From positions 496,170 through 560,169 of the forward strand of contig NZ_BNBL01000002.1 in NCBI RefSeq assembly GCF_014655595.1: 64,000 bases of DNA. Reading direction: 5' to 3'. The position numbers were made by a program, and so were the translations under genes. How positions within the stretch are numbered: position 1 is the stretch's first letter; every line of letters starts with the position of its first letter. This document shows positions 15,855-24,755 of this stretch, in pieces. The notes below the pieces were generated by a model, which was not told the DNA's origin, searched no databases, and saw nothing but the letters and a program-made list of their open reading frames with translations. The stretch is from Streptomyces griseocarneus. Its GTDB lineage: Bacteria; Actinomycetota; Actinomycetes; Streptomycetales; Streptomycetaceae.

Positions 15855-16787
15855 CTACGCCTGCCCCCTCCTGGCCGGCGCCTCGCTCCGGGACGACGGT
15901 GCCTCCGCCTCCTCGCGGAGGGCGCTCTCGGCCGCCGACATGTCCTGGGTGCCGATGACGGAGAGCAGCTCCAGCTGGGCGGCCGCCCGGGTGCCGGGCG
16001 GGGCGGTGAACCACAGCAGGCGCTGGTGCCCGTCCTCGCTGAACAGGCTGTGGCAGTCCAGCTCGATGACGCCCAGCGAGGGATGGACGATGCGCTTGCG
16101 GTCGACGCGGCGCAGGCCGACGTCGCGGGTCTCCCACAGGGCGGTGAACTCCGCGCTGCGCCGCCGCAGCGCGGTCACCAGGGCGGTCACCTCGCTGTCG
16201 CAGCCGCGCCGGGCGGCGACCGCCCGGAGGTCGGCGACGAAGACCCGGGAGTGGTGCGGGTGCTCGTCGCCCGGGTAGAGGGCGCGGGCGGCCGGGTCGG
16301 TGAACCAGCGGTAGACGAAGCTCGCCGCAGGGCCGCGTACCGTCGGATGCCGGCCGACCAGGGCCGCGGCCAGGTCGTTCTGGACGAGGGTCTCGTGCAG
16401 GTCGGTGATGACCTGGGCGGGGGTGGTGGTGAGCCGGTCCAGCAGGCCGAGCAGGGCCGGCTGGACGTGCGCCGCCGGGCCGTGCGCCGCCGGGGGCAGG
16501 GGGCGGCCGGCGAGGTGGAACAGGTGGTCGCGTTCGTCGCCGCCCAGGCGCAGCGCCCGGGCGAGGGCGGTCAGGGCGTGCTCCGAGGGCTGCGAGCCGC
16601 GTCCGCGTTCCAGCTCGGTGTAGTAGTCCGCCGACAGGGCGGCCAGCTGCGCGACCTCCTCGCGCCGCAGGCCGGGCACCCGGCGCCGGGGGCCGGTGGG
16701 CAGCCCGACGTCGGCCGGCCGGATGCGGGCGCGCCGGGATTTGAGGAACGCGGCGAGTTCGGGAAGGTTCACGCCCCCCATCGTCAC
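15855..16787 (-). CDS. XRE-family regulator of the MmyB type
   Basis: The 310-residue protein has an N-terminal helix-turn-helix domain (VPGLRREEVAQLAALSADYYTELERG) followed by a ligand-binding-like domain of about 180 residues (LLDRLTTTPAQVITDLHETLVQND), the usual MmyB arrangement. Actinobacterial members often control a divergent short oxidoreductase or detoxifying enzyme; here the divergent gene is the small tautomerase at 16960. A perfect 7-bp inverted repeat in the shared spacer is a likely operator. It points toward the nucleoside cluster but is separated from it by 383 bp, so a role as pathway regulator is possible but unproven. The start may be GTG 16787 or ATG 16781. The C-terminus is Ser/Arg-rich and probably disordered. 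Confidence 0.85.
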   Translation of the reverse strand: MTMGGVNLPELAAFLKSRRARIRPADVGLPTGPRRRVPGLRREEVAQLAALSADYYTELERGRGSQPSEHALTALARALRLGGDERDHLFHLAGRPLPPAAHGPAAHVQPALLGLLDRLTTTPAQVITDLHETLVQNDLAAALVGRHPTVRGPAASFVYRWFTDPAARALYPGDEHPHHSRVFVADLRAVAARRGCDSEVTALVTALRRRSAEFTALWETRDVGLRRVDRKRIVHPSLGVIELDCHSLFSEDGHQRLLWFTAPPGTRAAAQLELLSVIGTQDMSAAESALREEAEAPSSRSEAPARRGQA

Positions 16788-16805
16788 CCGGCGGCGAGGG
16801 CCGAT

Positions 16806-16826
16806 CCAGGGGGTGGCATCCCCTGG
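16806..16826. promoter_or_regulatory. Inverted repeat, likely MmyB-type operator
   Basis: CCAGGGG (16806-16812) and CCCCTGG (16820-16826) form perfect 7-bp arms around a 7-nt spacer. The site sits 19 bp upstream of the regulator start and 134 bp upstream of the divergent tautomerase gene, a typical place for autoregulation. Confidence 0.55.
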
Positions 16827-16959
16827 GTGGACACAGCCCTGGCTGGAGGCGGAGCGCCGGACGATCGTGGGCGGGGCACGGCGACGCCGCCCTGCCGCCC
16901 TTGCCCGACGGCTTCACGGCGGGCAGTCGCCCACTCACCGTCGCACAAGGAGAACGAGC

Positions 16960-17175
16960 ATGCCGTTCGCGAACTTCAAGGTCCCCGCGTACACCCTCAG
17001 CGAGGAGCAGAAGCAGCAGATCGTCGCTCGCACCACCGATCTGTACGCCGAGCTCTACGGCGAACGGGCCCGCGCCACCACCATGGTGCTGATCGAGGAG
17101 GTCACCGACGGCGGCTGGGGCATCGGCGGCGACGTCCTGACCCTCGCCAAACTCTGGGAGATGCCGCAGGCCTGA
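16960..17175 (+). CDS. 4-oxalocrotonate tautomerase-family protein
   Basis: A 71-residue protein that begins MPFANFKVPAYTLSEEQKQQ. After removal of Met, Pro2 would be the catalytic base of the tautomerase superfamily, and ARATTMVLIEEV gives the second conserved strand with an Arg. The frame is open further upstream, but AAGGAG at 16947-16952 followed by ATG 16960, and the family's requirement for Pro right after Met, fix this start. Family members isomerise keto-enol substrates or remove halides, usually as trimers or hexamers in the cytoplasm. Divergent from the MmyB regulator, by which it is probably controlled. The specific substrate is unknown. Confidence 0.85.
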   Translation: MPFANFKVPAYTLSEEQKQQIVARTTDLYAELYGERARATTMVLIEEVTDGGWGIGGDVLTLAKLWEMPQA

Positions 17176-17232
17176 CGGCCGGACCGGCCCCGGCCGCCGG
17201 GCACGGTCCACCGCACCCGGGCGAGGCGGCCC

Positions 17233-17844
17233 TCAGCGGGTGCCGGCGTCCAGGCGGTAGTCCACGGACGTGGAGAAATCGCCGGAGGAGCCCTGGAAGC
17301 TCAGCGTGTGCGACCCCGGGGACAGGGGGTCCAGCCGCACCCACAGGCCGCACGCCATGGCACCGGAGCCCCAGCCCTCCACCGGCGCGGCGTCGAGGCG
17401 CTGGGACGTGACGGGCTTGCCGTCGAGGGTGGCGCTGCCCTTCGCGCCGGCCAGGAACGCATCGCAGGCGCTCTTCGGCGACGTGATGCGGTTCACCAGC
17501 GGGAACGCCACGGGGATCCCGGAGGGCATCCGGCAGGTGCGCCGGGCGGCCCCGCCGTGAGTGCCCGCCAGGAACCAGACGTCGGACGCCTGGTTGTCAC
17601 CGCACAGGTGACCGTCCTCGTCGTCGATGGGGTTGGCGTTCTCCGGGGCAGCCTCCGTCCAGCGCCACCAGCGGGCCTGCAACTCGCCCGAACCGGTGCC
17701 GCCCCGCGCCCCGGCGGACGGCGAGGCCGCCTTCGCCTCCTTCGCCGGCGAACCGCCCGCGTCCGTCGAGGACGACGAGCACGCGCTGGTGAGGACCAGC
17801 GCCCCGGCGCCGAGCAGGATGGTTATGGATCGTCTGAATTGCAT
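17233..17844 (-). CDS. Secreted lipoprotein, function unknown
   Basis: The product starts MQFRRSITILLGAGALVLTSACSSSS: basic n-region, hydrophobic core and lipobox LTSAC, so Cys22 is the probable lipidated residue and the protein is anchored on the outer face of the membrane. A Ser/Ala/Gly-rich tether is followed by a compact domain of about 150 residues with four more cysteines, likely paired as disulfides, and a beta-strand-rich end (SPGSHTLSFQGSSGDFST). An in-frame start exists at 17922, but the signal peptide demands ATG 17844 (203 aa). It is divergent from the large HEAT-like gene with 86 bp between. I do not recognise the domain. Confidence 0.85.
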   Translation of the reverse strand: MQFRRSITILLGAGALVLTSACSSSSTDAGGSPAKEAKAASPSAGARGGTGSGELQARWWRWTEAAPENANPIDDEDGHLCGDNQASDVWFLAGTHGGAARRTCRMPSGIPVAFPLVNRITSPKSACDAFLAGAKGSATLDGKPVTSQRLDAAPVEGWGSGAMACGLWVRLDPLSPGSHTLSFQGSSGDFSTSVDYRLDAGTR

Positions 17845-17930
17845 GCGCGAATGATAGGCAGGAGCGCTCGTTCGATAGGAATTCGATAAGAATTGGGCAG
17901 AAGGCGAAAGCGTCGGCGACAATCCCCCGC

Positions 17931-20900
17931 ATGATCCAGAAGCCCGCGGTCGCGCTCGTCGACGAGCTGCTCGCCGCCGTCGAACCGCTGCCGATTTCCC
18001 GACGCCTGACCCACACGGCCGTCCGCGCCAGGGAACTGCGCGGCAGCGGGGAGCTCCGCGCGGTCGTGGACGAGCTGGCCGGGCGCGGGGCGTACGGGCG
18101 GGGGCTCGCGGCGCTGGCCGCCGAGGCCGGCCACGACATCGCCTGGCTGGAGACCCGCCTGACCGACCCCGACCCCCTCGTCCGGCACCACGCCGTCTCC
18201 GCCGTCCGGCGGGGACACATATCCGACGCCGTCGTGACGGCCGCGATGGACGACGCCCCGGCCGTCGTACGGCGCGAGCTCACGCGCGCCGTCGTCACCG
18301 GCCGGCGCACCGGCCTCGCCGACGCCCTCATCAGGCCCGTCCGCGCACGCTGGGGCGACGCGGAGGCCGTCAGGCTGCTGCCCGGCTGCGGCCGCAGCAC
18401 CGTCGCGGAGCTGCTCCCCGGCCTCTTCCACGCCGTCACCGGCTGGACGGGCCTCGCCCGCCGCCACGCCGCCGCCGTCCTCGAGGAGGCCGAACGCCAG
18501 CTCACCGCGGTCCCGGAGACCGCACGGCGCGCCTGGTGGCAGGCGAACGAGGCGAGCGTGGTGGCCGCGGCCCACGCCGAACCCCTGCGGGTGCTCGACC
18601 TGCTGGAGCGGCTGTGCCACGAGGAACTGCCCTGGCGGATCCAGCACCGGATCGGCATGCTCGCGGCCGCGGACCCGGGCCGCACCATCCGGCTGCTGCT
18701 CGCGCCCGAACGCGGCACGGCACACCTTCAGCAACTCGGCACCTCCCTGCTGCGCACCCTCGTGCGCCTCGACCCGCCCGAACTCGCCGACCTGGCCCGC
18801 GCCCTGGCCCCCGACGAGCGACAGCTGACGCGCCTGCTGCGCACGATGGCCCCCTCCCGCCGCGCCGCCTGCTACGACGCCGCCATGACCGGCCGCTCCA
18901 CCGGCCACTCCGCACTGTCCGACGACCTCCTCGAGGTGCTGCCCCGCGCGCGGCGCGAGGCCGAGGCACGCCGCATGGCCGAGCAGGCCCGCACGTACGG
19001 GGGCTCCTGGCAACGCGTCCTCGCCGCCGTCTCCTTCCTGCCGGTGGCCGAGGCACGGCCGGAACTGCTCGCCGCGACCCGCCGTTCCCAGGCCGAGGAC
19101 CGGGCGTACGCGTACCCGCTGCTGCTGCGCAACGCCGCGCGCACGCGCGAGCCGGCCGTCCTCACCGAGCTCCTCGCCGAAGACCTGGGCCGGCTGCGCA
19201 ACGAACAGGACCCGGTGCGCTCCCCGGCGCTCGCCACACTCGCCCGCATCCACCCGGCACTGTTCACCGACGCGGCCGCACCCCACCTCGAGCGCATCGC
19301 GACGGACGCGCTCGAGGCCCGCGACCTGTCCTGGAACGGCATCTCCGCCCTGGGCAAGCTGGCCGAGGCACTCCTGCGCGAACACGCCGGCACCGGAGCG
19401 AAGGAACTGACGGCCTGGGCGCTGCGCACGCTCATCCGGCTCTTCGCCTCCAGCCGGCCGCGCTTCGAGGGGCTGCGGCGCGGGCAGGAGCGCGAGATCG
19501 TCGACGCGCTGCTCCCCTCCGTCGAAGCGGCCGTGTCCAAGGCCGACTACGCCCCCGCGCTCGACCTCGCCCGCAGGCTCGGCCGCCGCGCCCACGCCCT
19601 GCCCGAGCTGCAGGACATCCTGTGGCGGGCCATCCGGGACGGCGACGAGATGACGACGACCCAGGCCGTGTGGCTGTGGCTGGACGACGTCACCACCCGT
19701 GACGACCGCCTGCCCCGACTCCTCGACCTGGACCCCTCGTTCGCCACGCACCCCCTCGTCGCCCAGACGATCACGAGCCGCCGCACGGACCTGCTGGACG
19801 CCGTGCTGGGCGACACCCCTCCGTACGGACGCCTGCTGGCCGAGAACCGCCACTGGGTGCCGGGCACCGGCCCCACCGCGCGGCGCTGGCTGCCGCGCCA
19901 GCAGGCCGCCGCGGCACGTCTGCTGGCCCGCGCCGCGGACGACACCTCGCTCCACGTCCACTGGCGCCTCTCGGCGATCCGCTCGGCCGTGTGGATCCCC
20001 GGGCACGGCACCGAACTCCTGCGACGCCACGCCGACAGCACGGAAGTGCAGCTCGCCGAGGCCGCGCTCGCCGCGCTGGCGCACGCCGACCGCCCCGGAG
20101 ACCACCTGCCGACGCTGCTCGCCCACGCCGGAGGGGACCGGGCCAGGGTGGCGGTCTACGCCGCGACCCGCGTGAGCCGGTTCGTCGCCCCCTCCCACCT
20201 GGCCGTGGCGCTGCGCGCCCTGCTGCTCGCCGACAGCGGCGTGAAGGTGACCAGCCGCAAGGAAGCGGCCCGCCTCGCCGCCTCCGCGCTGCCGGTACGC
20301 GAGGCGGCCGCCCTGCTCGCCGAGGCCTGCACGCACCCGGGGCAGCACCACGACGTCCGGGCCGCCTGCGTGGCCGCCACCACAGGATTGCTCGACCACG
20401 CGGAGGCCTGGACGCTGCTGGAGGACGCCGTGACCGGGCGGCGCGAGCTGCGGCAGGCCGTGCTCGGGACCTCGCCCTACCAGCTGCCGGAGCAGCACCG
20501 CACGCGCTACGCCGAGTTGATCCACGCCCTGTGCCGCACCGACGACCCCGAGGTCGCCGCGGCCGCGTACGGCGTGCTCCCGCAGTGGTCGCGCTGGGTG
20601 CCCGAGGCGGCCGACACCCTTGTGGACGTCGTCACCGACCTGGACAACCGCACCGGCTGGCGGGCCGCGGCCGCCGCGCTGTGCCGCGTCGTCACCACGG
20701 GCGGCCCGTCCGGCACCCCGGACGCGGCCCCCCTGAACCGCGCCCTCGCCGCGCTGATCGCCGCCGACGAGGGCGGCGGGACGCCCGACGCGGAGGCCGA
20801 CCGCGACCGCCCCGCCCGCCGGCGCGTCCGGTGCGTCGTCGCCGACCTGGTCGCGAGCGGCCGGTGGAGCCACCGTGCCGTCCTGCCCGTGGCCCACGAC

Positions 20901-21308
20901 GTCGTCGAACTCCTCGGTTCCTCATCCGGCTTCGTCGCCGACGCGGTGGAGCTGGCGACCCGGGTCCTCGCCCTGGACGCCGCCCCGGACGGGCTGGCGG
21001 CGGAGCTGACGCGCCTGGCCCGCCGCCACGAGGGCAGGCCCGTGCTCGCGGTCCGTACCGCCGGAGCGCTCGACGCGCGGCTGCGGACCGAGCGCAGCGG
21101 CGCCGACGACGCGTTCGCCCACGCCGCACGGGTCCTGTCCGAGGAAGGCGGCCACACCGCCGGGCTGTTCGCCGTGAGCCTCACGGTCGCCGGCGGCCGC
21201 CGCACCGACTGGGCGGAGCACTGGCGCGAGCGGCTGCGCGCGCTGCGCCGCCACCCGCACCCGGACGTCCGCGACGCCGCCCTCGCGCCGGCCACCGCCG
21301 AGGAATAA
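17931..21308 (+). CDS. Very large HEAT/ARM-like helical repeat protein (1125 aa)
   Basis: The 1125-residue product is almost entirely amphipathic helices with repeated patterns such as DPDPLVRHHAVSAVRRG, APAVVRRELTRAVV and HDVRAACVAATTGLLDH, typical of HEAT-like solenoids. There is no signal peptide, membrane segment, nucleotide-binding loop or protease motif. ATG 17931 is 6 bp before a clean reading frame that stays open for 3.4 kb. Similar very long orphan proteins occur in Streptomyces genomes, but I know no function. A solenoid of this length suggests a scaffold for protein or nucleic acid binding. It is monocistronic; the next gene is convergent after 61 bp. Confidence 0.85.
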   Translation: MIQKPAVALVDELLAAVEPLPISRRLTHTAVRARELRGSGELRAVVDELAGRGAYGRGLAALAAEAGHDIAWLETRLTDPDPLVRHHAVSAVRRGHISDAVVTAAMDDAPAVVRRELTRAVVTGRRTGLADALIRPVRARWGDAEAVRLLPGCGRSTVAELLPGLFHAVTGWTGLARRHAAAVLEEAERQLTAVPETARRAWWQANEASVVAAAHAEPLRVLDLLERLCHEELPWRIQHRIGMLAAADPGRTIRLLLAPERGTAHLQQLGTSLLRTLVRLDPPELADLARALAPDERQLTRLLRTMAPSRRAACYDAAMTGRSTGHSALSDDLLEVLPRARREAEARRMAEQARTYGGSWQRVLAAVSFLPVAEARPELLAATRRSQAEDRAYAYPLLLRNAARTREPAVLTELLAEDLGRLRNEQDPVRSPALATLARIHPALFTDAAAPHLERIATDALEARDLSWNGISALGKLAEALLREHAGTGAKELTAWALRTLIRLFASSRPRFEGLRRGQEREIVDALLPSVEAAVSKADYAPALDLARRLGRRAHALPELQDILWRAIRDGDEMTTTQAVWLWLDDVTTRDDRLPRLLDLDPSFATHPLVAQTITSRRTDLLDAVLGDTPPYGRLLAENRHWVPGTGPTARRWLPRQQAAAARLLARAADDTSLHVHWRLSAIRSAVWIPGHGTELLRRHADSTEVQLAEAALAALAHADRPGDHLPTLLAHAGGDRARVAVYAATRVSRFVAPSHLAVALRALLLADSGVKVTSRKEAARLAASALPVREAAALLAEACTHPGQHHDVRAACVAATTGLLDHAEAWTLLEDAVTGRRELRQAVLGTSPYQLPEQHRTRYAELIHALCRTDDPEVAAAAYGVLPQWSRWVPEAADTLVDVVTDLDNRTGWRAAAAALCRVVTTGGPSGTPDAAPLNRALAALIAADEGGGTPDAEADRDRPARRRVRCVVADLVASGRWSHRAVLPVAHDVVELLGSSSGFVADAVELATRVLALDAAPDGLAAELTRLARRHEGRPVLAVRTAGALDARLRTERSGADDAFAHAARVLSEEGGHTAGLFAVSLTVAGGRRTDWAEHWRERLRALRRHPHPDVRDAALAPATAEE

Positions 21309-21369
21309 CGGCCGGCGCACAACGCTCGGCGACCCCGCGCGTGCCCCGGCCCACGGCACGCGCGGGGCG

Positions 21370-21924
21370 TCAGCCCTCCACCGTCTGGACCTGCGGCGGA
21401 TGGCCGTTCCAGGTGACGAAAACCGAGGTGGTCTGCGGGCCGGCCACGAAGTCCACCCGGATCCAGGCGCTCTGCTTCCACACCCGCATCCGCCAGCCCT
21501 CGTCCGGGGTCGCCGAGACCAGCGTGGCCGAGCTCTCGCCGAGATCGAAGACCACCCGCCCGCCCCGGACCGGATAGCTCTTCACCTCCCCGGCACCCGG
21601 CGACGGTCCGTCGCCGGGGCGGGGCGCCGCCCCGGCCTCGCCCCCCGGCGTGGGCGTGGGCGTCACGCGCCGCGCGGACGGCGCCGCGGTGCCCGATGAC
21701 GGGGACGCGGACGGAGGCGGCGACGGCGGTTGCGGGGCACGGGCCGAGGAGGCCGGCCCGCCGATCTCCGGCGCCGCGCCACCGGAGATCGGCAGCGCGC
21801 GCGGCGGCTCGTAGGCCGTGCCCGCCAGCACGGTCCGCACCCCGTACCAGGACACCGCCATGGCGGCCGCGGTCGCCAGCGCCCACGCCAGGGCCTGCAT
21901 GATTCCTCGCCTCACCTGGCTCAT
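21370..21924 (-). CDS. Membrane-anchored secreted protein, function unknown
   Basis: One N-terminal hydrophobic segment (ALAWALATAAAMAVSWYGV) is followed by about 90 residues of low-complexity Pro/Ser/Thr/Gly linker and a C-terminal domain of about 75 residues rich in beta strands (GRVVFDLGESSATLVSATPDEGW, then VRVDFVAG-like repeats of strand and turn). The layout is a signal anchor with an extracellular domain. Two starts are plausible: ATG 21924 (preceded by GAGG) and ATG 21900 (preceded by GAGGCGAGGA). It is divergent from the response regulator by 33 bp, so their promoters overlap, and it may be a target of that two-component system. Confidence 0.8.
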   Translation of the reverse strand: MSQVRRGIMQALAWALATAAAMAVSWYGVRTVLAGTAYEPPRALPISGGAAPEIGGPASSARAPQPPSPPPSASPSSGTAAPSARRVTPTPTPGGEAGAAPRPGDGPSPGAGEVKSYPVRGGRVVFDLGESSATLVSATPDEGWRMRVWKQSAWIRVDFVAGPQTTSVFVTWNGHPPQVQTVEG

Positions 21925-21957
21925 GGTGCCTCACTCGAATGGCGTACGGTGCCGCCC

Positions 21958-22698
21958 ATGGCAAGACTGCTCGTAGTCGAGGACGATCCGTTCGTGCGCT
22001 CGGCCCTCATCCGTCAGCTGACCGAGGCCTCGCACACGGTACGCAGCGTCGGGACCGCCCTCGAGGCGCTGCGCGAAGTGGCGCAGGTCGGCTTCGACCT
22101 GGTCATCCTCGACCTGGGACTGCCGGACCTCGACGGCGCGCAGGCGCTGAAGATGCTGCGCGGCATCACCGACGTACCGGTCATCGTGGCCACCGCACGG
22201 GACGACGAAGCGGAGATCATCCGGCTGCTCACCGACGGCGCCGACGACTACCTGGTCAAGCCGTTCTCCGTGGCGCACCTGACCGCGCGCATGGCCGCCG
22301 TGATGCGCCGGGCGGGCCGGGGCGGCACGACGACGGGCGAACCGGCGCCGTCCGGCGCGCTGCGCGTCGGCGGCCTGTCGGTCGATCCGCTGCGCCGGCT
22401 GGCGGAACTGGACGGCACCACCCTGGACCTGACCCGCCGTGAGTTCGACCTGCTCGCCTACCTGGCCGCCCGCCCGGGCGTCGTCGTACCCCGCAGGGAA
22501 CTCCTCGCCGAGGTCTGGCAGCAGTCCTACGGCGACGACCAGACCATCGACGTGCACCTGTCCTGGTTACGCCGCAAGCTCGGCGAAACCGCCGCCAGCC
22601 CGCGCTACCTGCACACCGTCCGCGGGGTCGGGGTGAAGCTCGAGCCGCCGCAGGGGCCGCCCCCGGTGCCTCCGGAGGCACTCATGGAGCAGGCGTGA
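21958..22698 (+). CDS. OmpR/PhoB-family response regulator
   Basis: The 246-residue protein has an N-terminal receiver domain, with acidic pair Glu8-Asp9-Asp10, phosphoacceptor Asp52 in LVILDLGLPDL, and Lys in DYLVKPFS. A C-terminal winged helix follows, with LTRREFDLLAYLAARPG and YLHTVRGVGVKL. It is phosphorylated by the sensor kinase encoded immediately downstream, whose GTG start overlaps its TGA stop. ATG 21958 fits the receiver fold; an upstream in-frame ATG near 21931 would add nine residues. Target genes are unknown; the divergent membrane-anchored protein next door is a candidate. Confidence 0.95.
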   Translation: MARLLVVEDDPFVRSALIRQLTEASHTVRSVGTALEALREVAQVGFDLVILDLGLPDLDGAQALKMLRGITDVPVIVATARDDEAEIIRLLTDGADDYLVKPFSVAHLTARMAAVMRRAGRGGTTTGEPAPSGALRVGGLSVDPLRRLAELDGTTLDLTRREFDLLAYLAARPGVVVPRRELLAEVWQQSYGDDQTIDVHLSWLRRKLGETAASPRYLHTVRGVGVKLEPPQGPPPVPPEALMEQA

Positions 22699-24104
22699 GA
22701 TGGGCGCTCGTCAGGGTGTCGCTGGCCGTGACGGTCATGGTGGTGCTGGCCTTCGCCGTGCCGCTCGGACTCGTGGTCAAGGAACTGGCCCGGGACCGCG
22801 CCTTCGCCGACGCCGAACGGCAGGCGGCCCAGATACGGCCCGCACTCGCCATCACCACCGACCGCGCCCAGCTGGAGAGGGCCGTCGCCAGCTCCCAGGC
22901 CGGCGGCGACGGACGCATGGCCGTCCACGTACCGGGCAGCGACGGCACACGCCACGGGACGCCCGCCGACGCCCGTGACGCGGACGACGCCCACGAGGCG
23001 TTCGACATCGGACGATGCCGCGCCCGGGCGCGCGACGTGGAGACCGCCCGCCGCGGCCGGTCCGCCATCACCTCCGTGCCCGGCGGCTACGCCCTGCTCC
23101 AGCCGACGGCCCTGAGCACCGGCGAGTTCGCGGTCGTCGAGGTCTACGTGCCGCACCGCGCGGTCGGCAACGGCGTCACCACCTCCTGGGTGATCCTCGC
23201 CGGCGTCGGCCTCGGCCTGATCGCCGGCTCCCTCGCCACCGCCGACCGCCTCGGCCTGCGCCTCGTACGCCCGGCCGAGCGGCTCGCCAAGGCCGCCGCC
23301 GAGCTCGGGGAGGGAAGGCTGGGCGTACGCGTCCGCGAGGACGGACCCGCCGAACTCCGCGCCGCGGCCGTCGCGTTCAACTCCATGGCCGACAAGATCG
23401 TGCGGCTCCTGTCCAACGAACGCGAGCTCGCCGCCGACCTCTCGCACCGGCTGCGCACCCCGCTCACCGTCCTCCGCCTCAACGCCGCCTCCCTCGGCGA
23501 GGGCCCCGCCGCCGACCAGACCCGCGCCGCCGTCGAGCAGCTGGAACGCGAGGTCGACCAGCTGATCCGCGCCGCCCGCGAACAGGGCGAGCGCACCGAG
23601 CGGCCCGCGCTCGGCTGCGACGCCTGCGAAGTGATCCGCGACCGGATGGACTTCTGGTCCGCGCTCGCCGAGGACGAGGGCCGCACGGTACGGCTCGCAG
23701 GCGTCGAGGAGACCGTACGGGTCCCCGTCGCCCGTCCCGAACTCGTCGCCGCACTGGACGCGATGCTCGGCAACGTCTTCCGGCACACCCCCGAGGGCAC
23801 GGCCTTCGCGGTTGACGTGCACCACAGCGAGGACGCCGTCATCGTGCTCGTCTCCGACGCGGGCCCCGGCATCGCGGACCCCGACGCCGCCCTGCGCCGC
23901 GGCCACGGCGACGGCGGCCCCGGATCAACCGGCCTCGGCCTGGACATCGTGCGCCGGGTCGCGGAGTCCACGGGCGGGGACGTACGCATCGGGCGGTCGG
24001 TGCTCGGCGGCACGGAGGTACGGGTGTGGCTCTCCCCGGACGGGGGAGGCACCCGTCACCGCGAGCGCCGCCGCCGGGTACGGCGCGGCCGGGCACGTCC
24101 TTAA
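22695..24104 (+). CDS. Sensor histidine kinase
   Basis: A 469-residue membrane kinase. TM1 is at residues 8-28, an extracellular sensing region spans about 130 residues, TM2 is near residues 163-183, then comes a HAMP linker with AAVAFNSMADKI. The H box is DLSHRLRTPLTVLR, and the ATP domain has an N box (MLGNVFRHTP), a G1 box (DAGPGI) and G2 (STGLGLDIV). GTG 22695 overlaps the stop of the response regulator, so the pair is translationally coupled and forms one two-component system. The signal is unknown; the extracellular domain has only one cysteine and no motif that I recognise. The C-terminus is strongly Arg-rich. Confidence 0.95.
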   Translation: MRWALVRVSLAVTVMVVLAFAVPLGLVVKELARDRAFADAERQAAQIRPALAITTDRAQLERAVASSQAGGDGRMAVHVPGSDGTRHGTPADARDADDAHEAFDIGRCRARARDVETARRGRSAITSVPGGYALLQPTALSTGEFAVVEVYVPHRAVGNGVTTSWVILAGVGLGLIAGSLATADRLGLRLVRPAERLAKAAAELGEGRLGVRVREDGPAELRAAAVAFNSMADKIVRLLSNERELAADLSHRLRTPLTVLRLNAASLGEGPAADQTRAAVEQLEREVDQLIRAAREQGERTERPALGCDACEVIRDRMDFWSALAEDEGRTVRLAGVEETVRVPVARPELVAALDAMLGNVFRHTPEGTAFAVDVHHSEDAVIVLVSDAGPGIADPDAALRRGHGDGGPGSTGLGLDIVRRVAESTGGDVRIGRSVLGGTEVRVWLSPDGGGTRHRERRRRVRRGRARP

Positions 24105-24233
24105 GAACTGTGCAGGTCAGGGCGGGTTTTCGCTCGCCTGGACCGTCTTTGGGCCGTGGCCGCACTCATCCCTCCCGGAAGGCGCGGCCGACGGTCTTTC
24201 CGTCGCGAAGGCAACAGGCCACACTTCAACAGT

Positions 24234-24755
24234 GTGGGGGACAGCGGACTGTGGGTGGCAGCCCTGACCGGCGCCACGGCCGTACTCGCAAGCTGGGTCA
24301 CCAGTCGTGGGCACACGCGAGCTGCACAACTGCAGGCAGAGGTAGCGGCAGCAGCTCAGCGTGAAGCACGACGACATGAACTGACACGGTCTTCGTACCT
24401 CGCCTTCATCGAGCAAGCTCACCTGATGGGCGTCGAGTACCGGCAGACGCCGGCCATCCTGAACATCAACGACCGTGAGCGGCGCCGGACCGTCCTCGAA
24501 GAGCACCGAGGACAGTTGCGGGTGGCCTTCGGGCCCTTTCGTCATAGCTACCAAGTCGTGGCTCTCGACGGGCGCAGCGCTGCGACAATCGAGGCCAGCG
24601 ACAGGGTCTTCGCGACGTCAGGACGCATCTACAAGACCTTGGGGGCCATCGCAGCAGGCTCGCGAGACCCCCGCGTCTTTTTCACGGACCTCCATGACTA
24701 TTGGTCAGCCATCGGCGAATTTGTTACTGCCGTGCGTCTGGAACAGTCGCAGTGA
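24234..24755 (+). CDS. Hypothetical membrane-anchored protein of atypical composition
   Basis: The predicted product (173 aa from GTG 24234; the frame is open back to 24156) begins with a hydrophobic segment (LWVAALTGATAVLASWVT), followed by a coiled-coil-like helix (RAAQLQAEVAAAAQREARRHE) and a mostly helical cytoplasmic part. The pattern of one N-terminal membrane helix plus alpha-helical tail recurs in short orphan proteins near integrated elements. Third positions include more A and T than neighbouring genes (for example in the stretch 24541-24720), which hints at horizontal transfer. I do not recognise a family. GTG 24234 is chosen because it directly precedes the membrane helix. Confidence 0.6.
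   Translation: MGDSGLWVAALTGATAVLASWVTSRGHTRAAQLQAEVAAAAQREARRHELTRSSYLAFIEQAHLMGVEYRQTPAILNINDRERRRTVLEEHRGQLRVAFGPFRHSYQVVALDGRSAATIEASDRVFATSGRIYKTLGAIAAGSRDPRVFFTDLHDYWSAIGEFVTAVRLEQSQ

Noticed and set aside
17823..20897. Very long open frame on the minus strand opposite the HEAT-like gene
   Set aside because: Its translation is Gly/Val/Arg-rich and lacks fold patterns; it exists because GC-rich third positions keep the antisense frame open. The plus-strand frame has proper codon bias.
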